A stretch of 64,000 bases of DNA from Mesostigma viride (taxonomy: Eukaryota; Streptophyta; Mesostigmatophyceae; Mesostigmatales; Mesostigmataceae), in assembly GCA_009746045.1 (NCBI GenBank), contig RPFO01000072.1:5514507-5578506 (forward strand), given 5' to 3'. How positions within the stretch are numbered: position 1 is the stretch's first letter; each line of letters starts with the position of its first letter. This document shows, in pieces, positions 32,761 to 43,250 of this stretch. The notes under the pieces are model-generated. The model had not been told where the DNA came from. It saw only the letters and a program-made list of their open reading frames with translations, and did not search any database. Both the position numbers and the translations under genes were made by a program.

Positions 32761-34275
32761 TCACCCCTGCAGCGGAAGCTGGCTACGTGACCCCTCCAAT
32801 CCTGCATTCCCCTGGCTGAGAAGCTGCAGGGCCTGATCTCGTAGATCCAGGCACTGGGCCTGGGTCGCACCCACACAGACAAACACAACGGCGATCCCCC
32901 GCAGATACAGCAAGGGAAACACGCCACCCGAGGGCATGGAGGCTGAAGACGATGTAGATACCGCAGCCGGCACCGCTGTTTTTACCGCTGGGTTTACTGC
33001 TAGGTTTACCGCTGGGTTTACCGCCGGGTTTACCGCTGGGTTTACCGCTGGGTTTACTGCTGGGTTTACCGCTGGGTTTACTGCTGGGTTTACTGCTGGG
33101 TTTACTGCTGGGTTTACTGCTGGGTTTACTGCTGGGTTATTTTCACATCTGGGTATCAAAGCGATCCCCTTCTCCCGTAAGCACGACCAAAAGGTGGCTA
33201 CATCTACGTCATGCCCCACCAGCTTGTGCTTCAAGCAGTACGACGCGGCAGCCCCCAGGACAAACCTCTCTAAAAATAGCTTATACTGATGGGCGCCGTT
33301 GAAGCGGGCGGTGTTGACATCCGACAGAACCGGCTCGCCCCTCACGCTCAGGAAATCAAACCCGCCGGGACCCTCCGGCTGGATGTGCTCAATCAGCTTC
33401 CTTGTGATTTCTAATGCTTTGTGCCGGTATGGTTCGCTCGAGTGGCACTCGTTCCAGCCGACATACGTCGTCCCAGCCATGATCTGCTCGACTAGATCCG
33501 GCGGCAGCAGCTCCTGGCCCATGTAGTGGACTGCGGGGGACACCGCGCTGCCACCTGGCGCAAGATCCAGATCCAGCTTGACCTCAAGCACGACCTCGCC
33601 GTGGGGAAAAGCATAAGCACGCAGGTCGGCAGGGCTGGAGAGGAATTCGATCCCCAGCCCGGCGCAAGTGCCCAGCGGCTTGATGACAACGTCCGCCACA
33701 CCCAGGGCCGCGTAGGCGTCCAGTAGGTGCTGATTGGTCGAGCACACAAACCCGGGGGCGATGGGGATGGTGGGATCGATGGTCTCTAGCACGCTGGGGA
33801 TCTCTGGCGTCGCCATGTGGCGATGAAGAATGCCCTTGTGGCCGAGTTTTTCCACCCAGTGGGGCGCCTCGCCGCAAATATCGATGGGTCCTGAGGATTG
33901 GAACCGGGTCGCCCATTCGAAGAACTCGGGTGTGCTGCTGTACGGGATGAAGAGGACTTTGCCGTTCCCTGGGGCCGCCCTGATGATGTTCGTTATTGCA
34001 GCTGTCGTGGTGTAATCCATGTCATCCAACAGGCAGAAATTCTGCCCGCTCGTGTAGATGACCTGCCAGGGCTCGATCCCGAAAATAGACATGCAGAACT
34101 TTGCAAACTCGAGGGTAGGGGGGTGGCCTCCCGGGAGCAAGATGTAGTCCCTCATCGGGCGCACCATGTACATGAAGCGGGCTGGAAGGGTGTACTGCCA
34201 CTCGGGGATGGGCTGCCATCCCCTGGGGGCGCTGCACACCCAGATGCATGTGCACGCCTCCCACTTGCGAGGCAT
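32761..34275 (-). CDS. ATP-grasp domain protein with NPAV tetrapeptide repeats
   Basis: Minus-strand frame of 504 residues from the first ATG (34275). The open frame extends slightly further upstream without an ATG. An N-terminal pre-ATP-grasp-like region (about 40-150) is followed by an ATP-grasp fold: VVIKPLGTCAGLGIEF (Lys and Gly-rich nucleotide loop, about 197-212), an acidic EVVLEVKLDLDLAPGG strand and FDFLSVRGEPVLSDVNTARFNG (metal and phosphate ligands, about 306-327). Such enzymes couple ATP hydrolysis to ligation of a carboxylate with an amine or thiol. The substrates here are unknown. Residues 380-431 are about 12 NPAV repeats. The tail after them is hydrophobic and unrelated to the family. 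No intron is evident. Confidence 0.75.
   Translation of the reverse strand: MPRKWEACTCIWVCSAPRGWQPIPEWQYTLPARFMYMVRPMRDYILLPGGHPPTLEFAKFCMSIFGIEPWQVIYTSGQNFCLLDDMDYTTTAAITNIIRAAPGNGKVLFIPYSSTPEFFEWATRFQSSGPIDICGEAPHWVEKLGHKGILHRHMATPEIPSVLETIDPTIPIAPGFVCSTNQHLLDAYAALGVADVVIKPLGTCAGLGIEFLSSPADLRAYAFPHGEVVLEVKLDLDLAPGGSAVSPAVHYMGQELLPPDLVEQIMAGTTYVGWNECHSSEPYRHKALEITRKLIEHIQPEGPGGFDFLSVRGEPVLSDVNTARFNGAHQYKLFLERFVLGAAASYCLKHKLVGHDVDVATFWSCLREKGIALIPRCENNPAVNPAVNPAVNPAVNPAVNPAVNPAVNPAVNPAVNPAVNPAVNLAVNPAVKTAVPAAVSTSSSASMPSGGVFPLLYLRGIAVVFVCVGATQAQCLDLRDQALQLLSQGNAGLEGSRSQLPLQG
32980..33145. repeat. 12-bp coding minisatellite (NPAV repeats)
   Basis: The plus strand reads ACCGCTGGGTTT with ACTGCTGGGTTT variants, about 12 units. 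On the minus strand it encodes Asn-Pro-Ala-Val. Synonymous GCG/GCA variants alternate in blocks, as expected from unequal exchange or slippage. Confidence 0.9.
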
Positions 34276-35593
34276 TTGCCGCGTTATAACAGGCCACGCC
34301 TGCAGCCTGTTCAACCCCGGACGCGAGTTCAACCCTTTTGTGCGTGTATTAAGGGCTTGCTAGTGGGAAAAAATTGGCGAATGTCGCTGCACTCACGTGC
34401 AAACGTCACAGTTTCGTGCAGCAAGGGTGACTAGGCAATCAGGTAAACAGAATGGCGACATCAGGCCCGCCGTTGGTTTTAGAAAAAGTCTGTCCACATG
34501 CGCCCATCCGTCACCCTGCCATGAAACTACAAGACATGGTTAATTTGGCCTGCATTAGATGGCCGCCTTTGGATGATCATAGTTGGATGCCTTTACGCAC
34601 GCTGGCCTATTTCGACTGAATCATGCGCCGGTACACGCGCGCACATTACTGTACATGATCGGCCGCTAATCATAATTAACGCATCCAAACCATGGTGATG
34701 CACAGTCCGCATTTGGGAATGCAGCCGAATGGACACTGACGACGACGGCACCATGCGTCAGAGTCAGACAACGCTGTTAGGATTTAGGTTTGACGCCGGG
34801 ACTTTGCTTATGATGAAAAGCCCCGCAGCGTTACTTGACATGCTGCGAACAATAAAGGATTGCAATAACAATGAAGGCAACATTATTGCTCCCGCTCCAT
34901 ACCCCGTCGGGCATAAATATGGTCTCCAAGGGAACCTCGCGTAAATTCCCACGAAGTCTCACCTGCATCATCGCGCGAGAAATGGAATTTGGCTTCGTGG
35001 CATGGCGCAGTGAAGCAGCTGCCACGCCGCGCCAGCTGGCGGATTTTCGCAATTTCCGCGGGACGGGAGGATGCTGTCATCCGACACCAAACCCGCTTCA
35101 GTTCACGGCAATATGGCGGGATCCACTCACGTGACGATCGCCCCCCCGCTCGCGTCTTGCTCGATTATGGCCGCATACAGTGATAAAACCCTAAACATCC
35201 TCTATTTAATTAACATCATTGTTGCAGAAAAAGACGTTTACCATCGTCCAACGTGCATACCGATTAAAACATAACCAATTTTACCGATCGAAATGCCACT
35301 CACGAGGTCACGCACGCTTACCTGCTTGAAGTTGGGTACGTGCGTTTGCCATCATTCCATCGCTGTTTTCTGGCATTAAATCAAGAAACACCCGATTCCA
35401 GGTATTTTGAAAGTTTAAGGCAACAGGAGGAATTTACACCTCCCAATGCAAGCACGGGGCTCGGATATGACATGATGATCGGTACCCGGCAGGGAACAGG
35501 TTGTCGGCCACGAGGGGTAATGTCCACCCGCCTGATCTGACCTGCAATCCTAGACAAAGGCGATTCGTTTGAGAACTTGCCACTGCGAGTTAG
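34276..35593. other. shared upstream region of two divergent genes
   Basis: 1.3 kb between the starts of the ATP-grasp gene (-) and the methyltransferase gene (+). Short open stretches at 34729-35180 have no recognisable features. Promoters for both genes are expected here, but no box could be assigned with confidence. Confidence 0.4.
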
Positions 35594-37493
35594 ATGGCCG
35601 GTGAGCGGGCTTCCTGGCTGTACGATGACATCCAAGTTGAAAGTGCAGCCTTGAACACAACGGGCGGCCGCGTTTGGGGCGCCGCCAAGCGGCTTTGCCA
35701 GTATTTAGAAGCCACCGCGGACGCGATCGGGATGTCGAAACCAGGTGTTAGAATCCTAGAGCTGGGATCCGGGACAGGCTGGCTGGGCTTGATGCTGGCT
35801 CGGAACTTGCCGCAGGCGGACTTGGTAGCTGTGTCCGAGCAACCCTCGGGCAGAGGGCTGGCATGGCTTCGGCACAACGTGTACGCCAACCAACGGCGGC
35901 TGCCCTCCCGGCTCGACCACGTGCGGGTGGTCGCGTGTGATTGGAGGGATCCCTGCCAGAGTCTCCTCCGAGAGGACGCCCCTGTCGCTGCCGTCCTCTG
36001 CAGGCGTTGCCACGAGGACGCGCAGGGCAGCGGACCGGGGGTGTTTGACCCGAATGTTGTGTTCCTTGACGTTGGTGACGTGCAGCCAGACACAGCCAAC
36101 GGCGTGGGTAGCACTGGCGGCGCTAGCACTGGTTGCTGCTGCTGCCCCACGTCACGGCCACGAGCTGCCTCGACCTCCGCGGACCCTGCTGGCGAAGACC
36201 AATGGGATTTTGTCATCGGCTCCGACCTCGTGTAAGTGCGATGCCTGTTTGTGTGAGTGTGATGTCTGCGTGGGGTGACCGTGGTGAGCAGAGAGTGGTG
36301 TGTCGGGTGGCATTGTAGAGTAGATGAAGTGTAGTGCAGACTCCATCATGCGGTCCATCTGTAAACACTTGGCAATGGTGGTTAGTTGTTACTAGTTACT
36401 TAATATTCAGTAGCTAGTCAAGGGTATTTGATGCCGTGATGTCGTCTGGGAGTCGCTTGGATTCTCTGGGGTGACCGGTTTATGGCTTGATGTACAAGAT
36501 CAATGTGATGGGCACTGTAACGGGGACCCGAGGCTTGTAGGTGTATGCCTAGCATCTACCCTTACTATCGTTTTCGATGATGTACGACCCAAACGAGAAC
36601 CATCATCTAGTTGTCCTTTGTTTTGTGCAGAAGGAGTTACTCTGGAACTCGCCGCAACCAGGGAAAGTTTGTAAGGTCTTATTATCCACAGCATGCCTTT
36701 GGCTTATCATATATCCGCACACATGGTGACGGCTGTGACATGGTGGCAACAGAGCTATCACAATGAAAGAAAAGTGTACTCCCTCGCCTCTCTTGGTAAC
36801 CAAGTGAATAAAAAAATACTATAGCACCTACTACCCACCCCCTTTTATTTGCCAGCCCTTTGAGGGTGATAGGGGAAAAAAATCGCATTGTAGCCTACAC
36901 TAGTGCCTTGGTACCCTTGATCCTAATGGAGGCAAATGCTACAGTTTGTTCAGTGGAACCCAATGCTGCCTAGTCCTACCGAGGCACGGCTTCCTAGTCC
37001 GTATGGTTGAGGACATTACAGCTGCACTGACAGGGCGTGTCTGCTCTTCTCTCCTCAACACATCCGTGAATAAGCCTATCGCTAATTCTTTTCCTGTGCA
37101 CCCTCCCTGCATGCTCCCGTTGCCATATTGTTGTGGTCAAATGTATACCTATTCGATGTGATGTAAACAAAATGCATATAAATACATAATACTATGAATA
37201 GGTATGACGATGCAGGAACCAAGATGCTGCCAAAGGTGCTGCTGCACCATGCCCAGAGAGGGTCGTACATCCTTTATGCCCACACGCTTTTCCGTTACGA
37301 GGACCGCGACTATGAATTTTTGGACGCTCTGAGCGCCCTGGGGATGTCGTATACGGAGGTGTGGGAGCCGGGTGCCCCAGCACCTCCGTCACCTCCACCA
37401 AGGTTTGAAGCCCTCTTTCCAGAGATGAGGGTGGCTATTTATTCAATCGCTCTAAAACCACGGCCGGACAATGCACAGGACCAAGTATTATGA
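35594..37493 (+). CDS. METTL21/FAM86-type protein methyltransferase, two exons
   Basis: Exons 35594-36231 and 37202-37493 (GTAAGT donor, AG acceptor) join within a Val codon to give 309 residues. The seven-strand methyltransferase fold is clear: GGRVWGAAKRLCQYLE, motif I ILELGSGTGWLGLMLARN (about 54-71), the acidic strand LVAVSEQ, RVVACDW and the post-motif signature FVIGSDLVYDD, whose second half is in exon 2. The family transfers methyl groups from S-adenosylmethionine to lysines of chaperones, elongation factors and similar proteins in the cytosol. The target is not predictable. A Cys/Gly/Ser-rich insertion of about 45 residues precedes the DLVY motif. The 970-bp intron is unremarkable. 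Confidence 0.8.
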
Positions 37494-37590
37494 AAGGTCA
37501 TGATAGGTGTTAGAATGTAGAACTGCAATATCTGGATGCTTTGAAGCTTTCTTGCATGGGGTTGAAAAACAATGTCGGCATCGTTTGCGC

Positions 37591-38212
37591 TCATTTATTG
37601 ATGCCCGTCATCACCGTGCATGCGGTAAGTGGCATGCCTAAGTACAAAGTCCTCCTTGCGGACGGTGTGCAGCATAGCCCACACGGAATATTGACCGCAG
37701 CATGATGGTGACCGCCATCCAGCTTTTTGGCCGGCAGGTCGGCTGTGAGGGTCCATGTCTCGGCCCCGGCCATACGTGAGAACAGGAAGGACCAGGACCT
37801 TAAACAGGTCCTGAACATTTATCTAGCTTGCCCAGGGGCTTGCGCCACAGGGCCCGGTATATATTGGCGTAAAGCGTGCCAGGCCGGCGAGGGAGATACA
37901 GTGGTCCACGTCGGCCTCGCAGCTGGGGAGTGAGCTACCCAGCAGCTTGCCGCGGTCCCGATACTGGACGCGAGAGCCATCAAGAAGGAAGAGGTCGGGT
38001 GGTGGCTGAATGAGCCCAACCGCCAGGGCCTCTGTCTTCTTGCTGACTTCGAGTCCCACCACTCGGGCCTCGATTGCCAGGCAGGCAAGCCATGTCTGCA
38101 CGTGCTCCGTGTCCTCGAAGAGGGTGGTGTCATCTGCATAGATTATTTCCGCTAGCCGAATCTCCGTGTCCACCCCGCTGTGCCAGAACTTGTTGGCGAC
38201 CTTCACCCCTGG
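37591..38212 (-). mobile_element. LINE reverse-transcriptase fragment
   Basis: The minus strand encodes EIIYADDTTLFEDTEHVQTW (the YADD box, about 38150-38090), then EARVVGLEVSKKTEALAVG and GKLLGSSLPSCEADV, all typical of APE-type LINE ORF2. It stops abruptly at 38212, where a 269-bp terminal repeat begins with TGTCACG. Confidence 0.7.
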
Positions 38213-38481
38213 TGTCACGTCCGTGATCATTTACATCCGTGCACTCAAGAAGTTACGCGGTTGCCGTAATCGGAATCGTTACCGACGTTTGGTTGGTTCC
38301 GATTCAGTAGGCCGCAGGCTTTGTTCCTTGGGCCGGTGTGGAGCGCCGCGCCGGAAAGGCCTGAATTTCTAGAGTGACAGTCTTAGGTGACCTGACTTAG
38401 GTTCAGGCGCAAGACTTTGGGGCGCAAAGCCTTGGTGGCTTGCGCAATATTCCGGTGCGTGACATTTGGCAGTTATGAATC
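38213..38481 (+). repeat. 269-bp terminal repeat, left copy
   Basis: Identical to 63365-63633 except for one base. It begins TGTCACGTCCGTGATC directly at the end of the LINE fragment, like the outer end of a retroelement. TGTCACG is also how the DNMT-bearing gypsy element begins. Confidence 0.8.
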
Positions 38482-41400
38482 TTTTGTATTGTCCAGACGG
38501 AATGATGTTCAGTCCATCTGACAAAGCTAGATACGCAGATTGTAGTGTGCGGTGTGCTGGCTCGCACGTGGTTGTCGAACAGACTTGCTCTGCATTTTGC
38601 TGGCAGTCTAACTGCACGTCAGGCGGCTTGCTGGCAAATGCGACAGCGCATGGATGCCGGGATTTTTGGAGGTATTTAGGAGCAGCGCAGCGGCCATGGT
38701 GGTCGTTGTTCGCTCGTTTCTCTCCCTCACAACTAGTTTGTTGTCTTCATGGGGTTAAACTTCTCGAACAGCCCGGAGCAGCCCCCGTGAGTGGTTGCAT
38801 GTCGTTGCCATGACGATGGTTGATAGGATTGACAGCTAGTGGTTTGATCCGGTTGGGATGTTGTTGGCATTGTGGACGAGAAACGTTCTGCTGACCCGGG
38901 AACAGTCCCGGGAAAGGGCCGGTACGTTCGTCGTTGGCCAGTGTGCCAGTAACTGGGACATGAGCGCAGAGTCACACAGTTGATATAGATTATGACGTAA
39001 GTAAACACTGTTGCGCCACAGTGGCGTCATGGTCGGTCTGTGGTGATTTCGATGGGTCTCAAGGATATGTAGTTACTCTTACAGTTGCGGCAGCACAACT
39101 CGGCATTCATTGTAATTTTTCAAATGTTATGGAATGAATGGTTCGGGCATTGCTTTCATCATAAAGCATTATTGCAATCTTCATAATATAATCGGCTGGC
39201 TGCGCTGCCTGTCATGAAGGTGGTGGTGCCGTCAAGGACACAACGGTACGAGCCGCGCCAAAGTCCGACCTCGTAAGCGGTACCCGAAAAGTGGCGCCAA
39301 ATGCAAATTTTGGTGTGCGGGTGCACGACGGTGACCGAATTCCGGGCGACAGGCATGGCGGTCTGGCAGGCGATGTTGAGCGCGTAAAAAGGCATTATCA
39401 AGGCTGAAATTTTTCGCTCATCCTCCTAAGGAGTTATTTTGTCCACCAGTATTTTTTTTTCGGCAGAAACTTTGCGGAATCGAACAGCATATTGCGTCAT
39501 TCACAGGTGGGTGCCTGTTTGGTCGCAGATTTTCTCTCGACCCCACCTGACTGCAGCAAAAAAATTTCCCGATGAAGTGCGCCCTAAGATCGAGTTTATG
39601 ATCATAAACGACGCATTTTTTAATTCTAAAGACTTTGACCGAACGACTTTTTTCAATACCGCTGCAATTTTTTTTTCCCGAGCTACCGCATATTTCCGAC
39701 CAATTTCAAGGCTGCGTCAGGCTTGGCAAACCGATAATCCATATATATTCGCGTTTGCCCCAAACGTCATGTTTAATGCAGGCTTTCTTGGCACTAACGA
39801 CGCCCACGGCGTCGGGGTTGTTATTAACCTCCCGACATGCACAACCTGCATGCCAGCAGGTGCATGCCGCAACGAATTTCTGCTGCGGGGTGTGCGAAAC
39901 CGACCTCAAATGCAAGAGAGTCATGGTTATCGACTAGCGGTACGTTCTCATATTCATATCTAGGTGCCAATTTACTCCTTGACGAAGCCCTGGCCTTTCG
40001 CGGATGAATGTTGTACCATTCCCCGTCTTCCGAGTCCCTTTGTGTCATCGTACTCCTATTTTACAGGAAGTGCGCCATTCAGCGAGCGACAGTTTGATGG
40101 CGAGCTGTTTCCTCACACGAGCGATGTGCAGCCTAGTTTAGAGACTAGGGATATCAAGAAGCAATTCTTCACACGGATGTTAGGGAGAGGCCGTGCTGGG
40201 TTGCGTGCAATCTATATTGCCGGCTGGCTGGCCATTGCCGCCGATGACAACATTGATGTCGACGCAGTCAAGGCTATGGATAACAAAGCTGCTGCTTTGT
40301 TATATATGGTTGTGCGTGGTACAAAATATGGGCAGTTTTCTTGCATGGCATGGCTGACCCTTAAGTGGCAAAGAAATGAAAGAATGTTGATGGCAACCCC
40401 AGAGGTATGGGTGGCCTCCTTTAACGGTTGATGGCAGCGCGTGCTTTGATGAGTCCATCCAACCCATTGCATACATGCACGCCATTTCTCTTACGCATCC
40501 ACAAAGCATCTACCCTGACGCATGTGTAGGACATGCCTGTACATGAAAACTATTCATCATGGTTTGTGGAGCGGGTGTGATGCCATAAGAGCAGGGAGAG
40601 AGTCAATTGCTGGGCTAGGTCTGCTACCTGTGCTGCGGCCACATGGCGGCTTAGTGCACATGATGCCTTCCATGCCAGCACCCAAGCTGCCTTCATCACC
40701 CACGGTGACACCATGACTGATGAGCCGAGGGCGTCATCATGGACGCCAACGTTCATGCAGTTCAGGCTGTGCGTGCTGGCGAAGGGCACGGGTAAGCCAA
40801 TTACTACGCACGCTGCCACCAACGCCAATGAAGAAACCCAAAACCTGCCCTTCAGATAGGTATGTGCAACTTGGTTTCTCATTTCTTGTGGCCTACCAGC
40901 AACTCCTGATTTTCCTATGATGCATGTTGGCAGAATTTTGGTGACATTACGGCAGTGTGCATGGCCATACATCCACAATGCCAGGGGTGCAAGGGTTCAA
41001 TTGCCAAGAGAACCACAGACACATGCACATGCTCAACGCCTCTTACTCCAAGGCCACTGCCACTCACCCAGAAAGACAGGCACACATACGAACCATTGCT
41101 GAGATGCAAGCCAGACTTCGGGTCCTTACGGCAATGAGAGATGGGATGAGGCACCATCTAGTTTGACAGTTTAGCTGAGGAAGTGCAGTAGTTGGGAGAC
41201 AGTCAAGGATGGCTGGGAGAAGCATGGCACAAGGTACAAGGATGCCTGACAGTTGGCAAGCGTAAGGGCAAGGGCAAGAGCAAGACCACAATGAGAAAAG
41301 GCCATGGAGAGTTGGCCTCATGCAGCATGTGTTAATGTGGACCGTGGTACGCCTGTGGCCAGGCAGCTGACTGATATTGTGCAGTGGTCACTTCATGCTA

Positions 41401-43146
41401 GGTATGATAATAGTGGCCAAGTTTATTTAGTTGCTTAGGGCAAACCTTGAGGCAGCAACAGGGGGCGGGGCTTGATTTGTCACTGGCTACTCAATGCCAC
41501 CATGCTCAGTGGCTGAGAAGTTGGACGTCCAACATGGAAGCTGCGTGGCCAGCAAGGCAGGCCCAGGCTGAGAGTCTAGGCAGGAGCATGAGGTATGCAA
41601 GTTGAGGAATGGGGGATGAGGTGTGACAAGGTCAGGCAGGCCTTGTCAAGGGATATACCACTACTTACACTTAGCGACGCCACAACAATGGTGCGCAAAC
41701 GCATCGTCGCCATGCCGCCTGCCGAGTGACTTTCAACCCTCACGGCTGGTACGTGATGATTGCTGCATATCCAGGTTGGGTTTAGGTCTACTTTGCATGC
41801 TGTGGGTGTAGAATAGACCTTCTAGCCCCTGTGACAGCTGCGAGTGGTATTTTCAGCAAGCCCATCAATAGGAATCGCCTCAGCGTGGCCACTTGGGCAT
41901 ATAGCCAGCTGGGTCCAGCCAATGTTTAGATGAACAAAATTTTCTTTGTATGTCACAAAAGTCGTATTACATAATGGATGAAAGGATTTTATAGTTAGCA
42001 AGCCATATAAATGGGAGTTTGCCATATTTCACTTAGGAGGTTTGCTCAATCAGTGAGCGTCTTAGAACCGAAACTGACATGTATTGCATGTATTACTCAA
42101 CCAAATGACACCTGATTGACCTGGATTTTTGTGCATTGTCTCAACTAGCGATTTAAAGCCTGCCTGCAAAGTTCCAACCTCAACTGAGCACACCTATGAA
42201 AACTGCAATGAGTTGCATGTGGTGAAAATGGCGAAAATCGCGCTGTTTTGGTAACATTTGCTTACAAACTGCCATCAAATGACACCTGGTTGACCTGGAT
42301 TTTTGTGCATTGGCTAAAATAGCGATTTCAAGCCTGCCTGCAATTTTCCAGCCTCAATTGTTCACACCTTCTATGAAAACTGCAATGAATTGTGGGGAAA
42401 AAGGCGAAAATCGCGCACTTTTGGTAACATTTGCTGACAAACTGCCATCACATGACACCTGGTTGACCTGGATTTTTGTGCATTGGCTAAACTAGCAATT
42501 TCAAGCCTGCCTGCAATTTTCCAGCCTCAAAAGTTCACAACTTCTATGAAAACTGCAATGAATTGTGGTGAAAAAGGTGAAAAACGTGCGTTTTTGCTAG
42601 CATTTGTCAGCAAAATGTCACCACACGAAGTGTTAAGGACCTGAATTTTTTCACAATGTCTAAAATAATGTTGTTTAGCATGCATGCAGAGATCCAGCCT
42701 CAACTGGGCACATCTTGTATGGAAACTGCAACATTAATTGATGAAAAACGTGAAAAACGCGCGTTTTTGCTAGCATTTGGTGGCAGTTTGTCACTAAATG
42801 GGGTCAGATGACCATGGGACCTGGTGCACAGTTGGTAGTCATGAGCACCAGTCTCCTTGCAAGCAGCCAGGCCAGGAGCTCTTTATTTGCATATTATACG
42901 GGATTTGTTTATTATAAAACCTGAAATTTTGCTAAAAATAGATTTGCCAAAAATAGACCAACCGAGGTCAGAAAAATCTGGAAAGTTCAATTCCTTCTAG
43001 TGGTGTCCCAAACATGCTGCCTGCACATATCTAGCATGTTTGGACTTAATCTGTTCCACGTAGGGCTTATAAGGTAGGTTTTTGGCACTTTCATACCGTT
43101 GTGGATCACACCTATCATTTCCACTTAATTTAAACGAGCGAACAAC
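38482..43146. other. possible internal region of the enclosing element, no recognised gene
   Basis: Plus-strand open stretches at 39439-39963, 39964-40431 and 40957-41166 have no motif I can name. Together with 60054-63258 this forms about 7.9 kb that was continuous before the LINE inserted, as shown by the LINE's target duplication. It may be the interior of a non-autonomous element bounded by the 269-bp repeats. Confidence 0.4.
42100..42795. repeat. about 173-bp tandem repeat, four diverged copies
   Basis: Copies of ATGACACCTGGTTGACCTGG followed by ATTTTTGTGCATTGNCT start near 42102, 42275 and 42449, with more diverged units near 42621 and 42795. Each includes GAAAACTGCAATGA and GCGAAAATCGCGC palindromic strings. 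It looks like a satellite-type array. Confidence 0.7.
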
Positions 43147-43158
43147 CCTTGGCGGGTT
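43147..43158. repeat. 12-bp target duplication of the LINE, left copy
   Basis: CCTTGGCGGGTT, repeated at 60042-60053 on the other side of the LINE. Confidence 0.85.
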
Positions 43159-43250
43159 AATTAATTAATTAATAGACACGTGACTGCGTCACGTAAGCAT
43201 AAGTCCTCAGTGGGAGGGGAACATGGGATGGAATGGATGGTATAAGCTAT

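Noticed and set aside
34729-35183. Short frames between the divergent host genes
   Set aside because: No family resemblance and no plausible splicing. Treated as promoter-containing intergenic DNA.
38213-38470. Stand-alone 258-bp element with TGTCACG/CGTGACA inverted ends
   Set aside because: Both copies share a further 11 bp after CGTGACA and no target duplication is visible at that point, so the inverted ends are not the true element borders.
39439-41166. Plus-strand open stretches as possible host or element genes
   Set aside because: No motif, splice pattern or compositional signal supports them. They are left as an unassigned interior.
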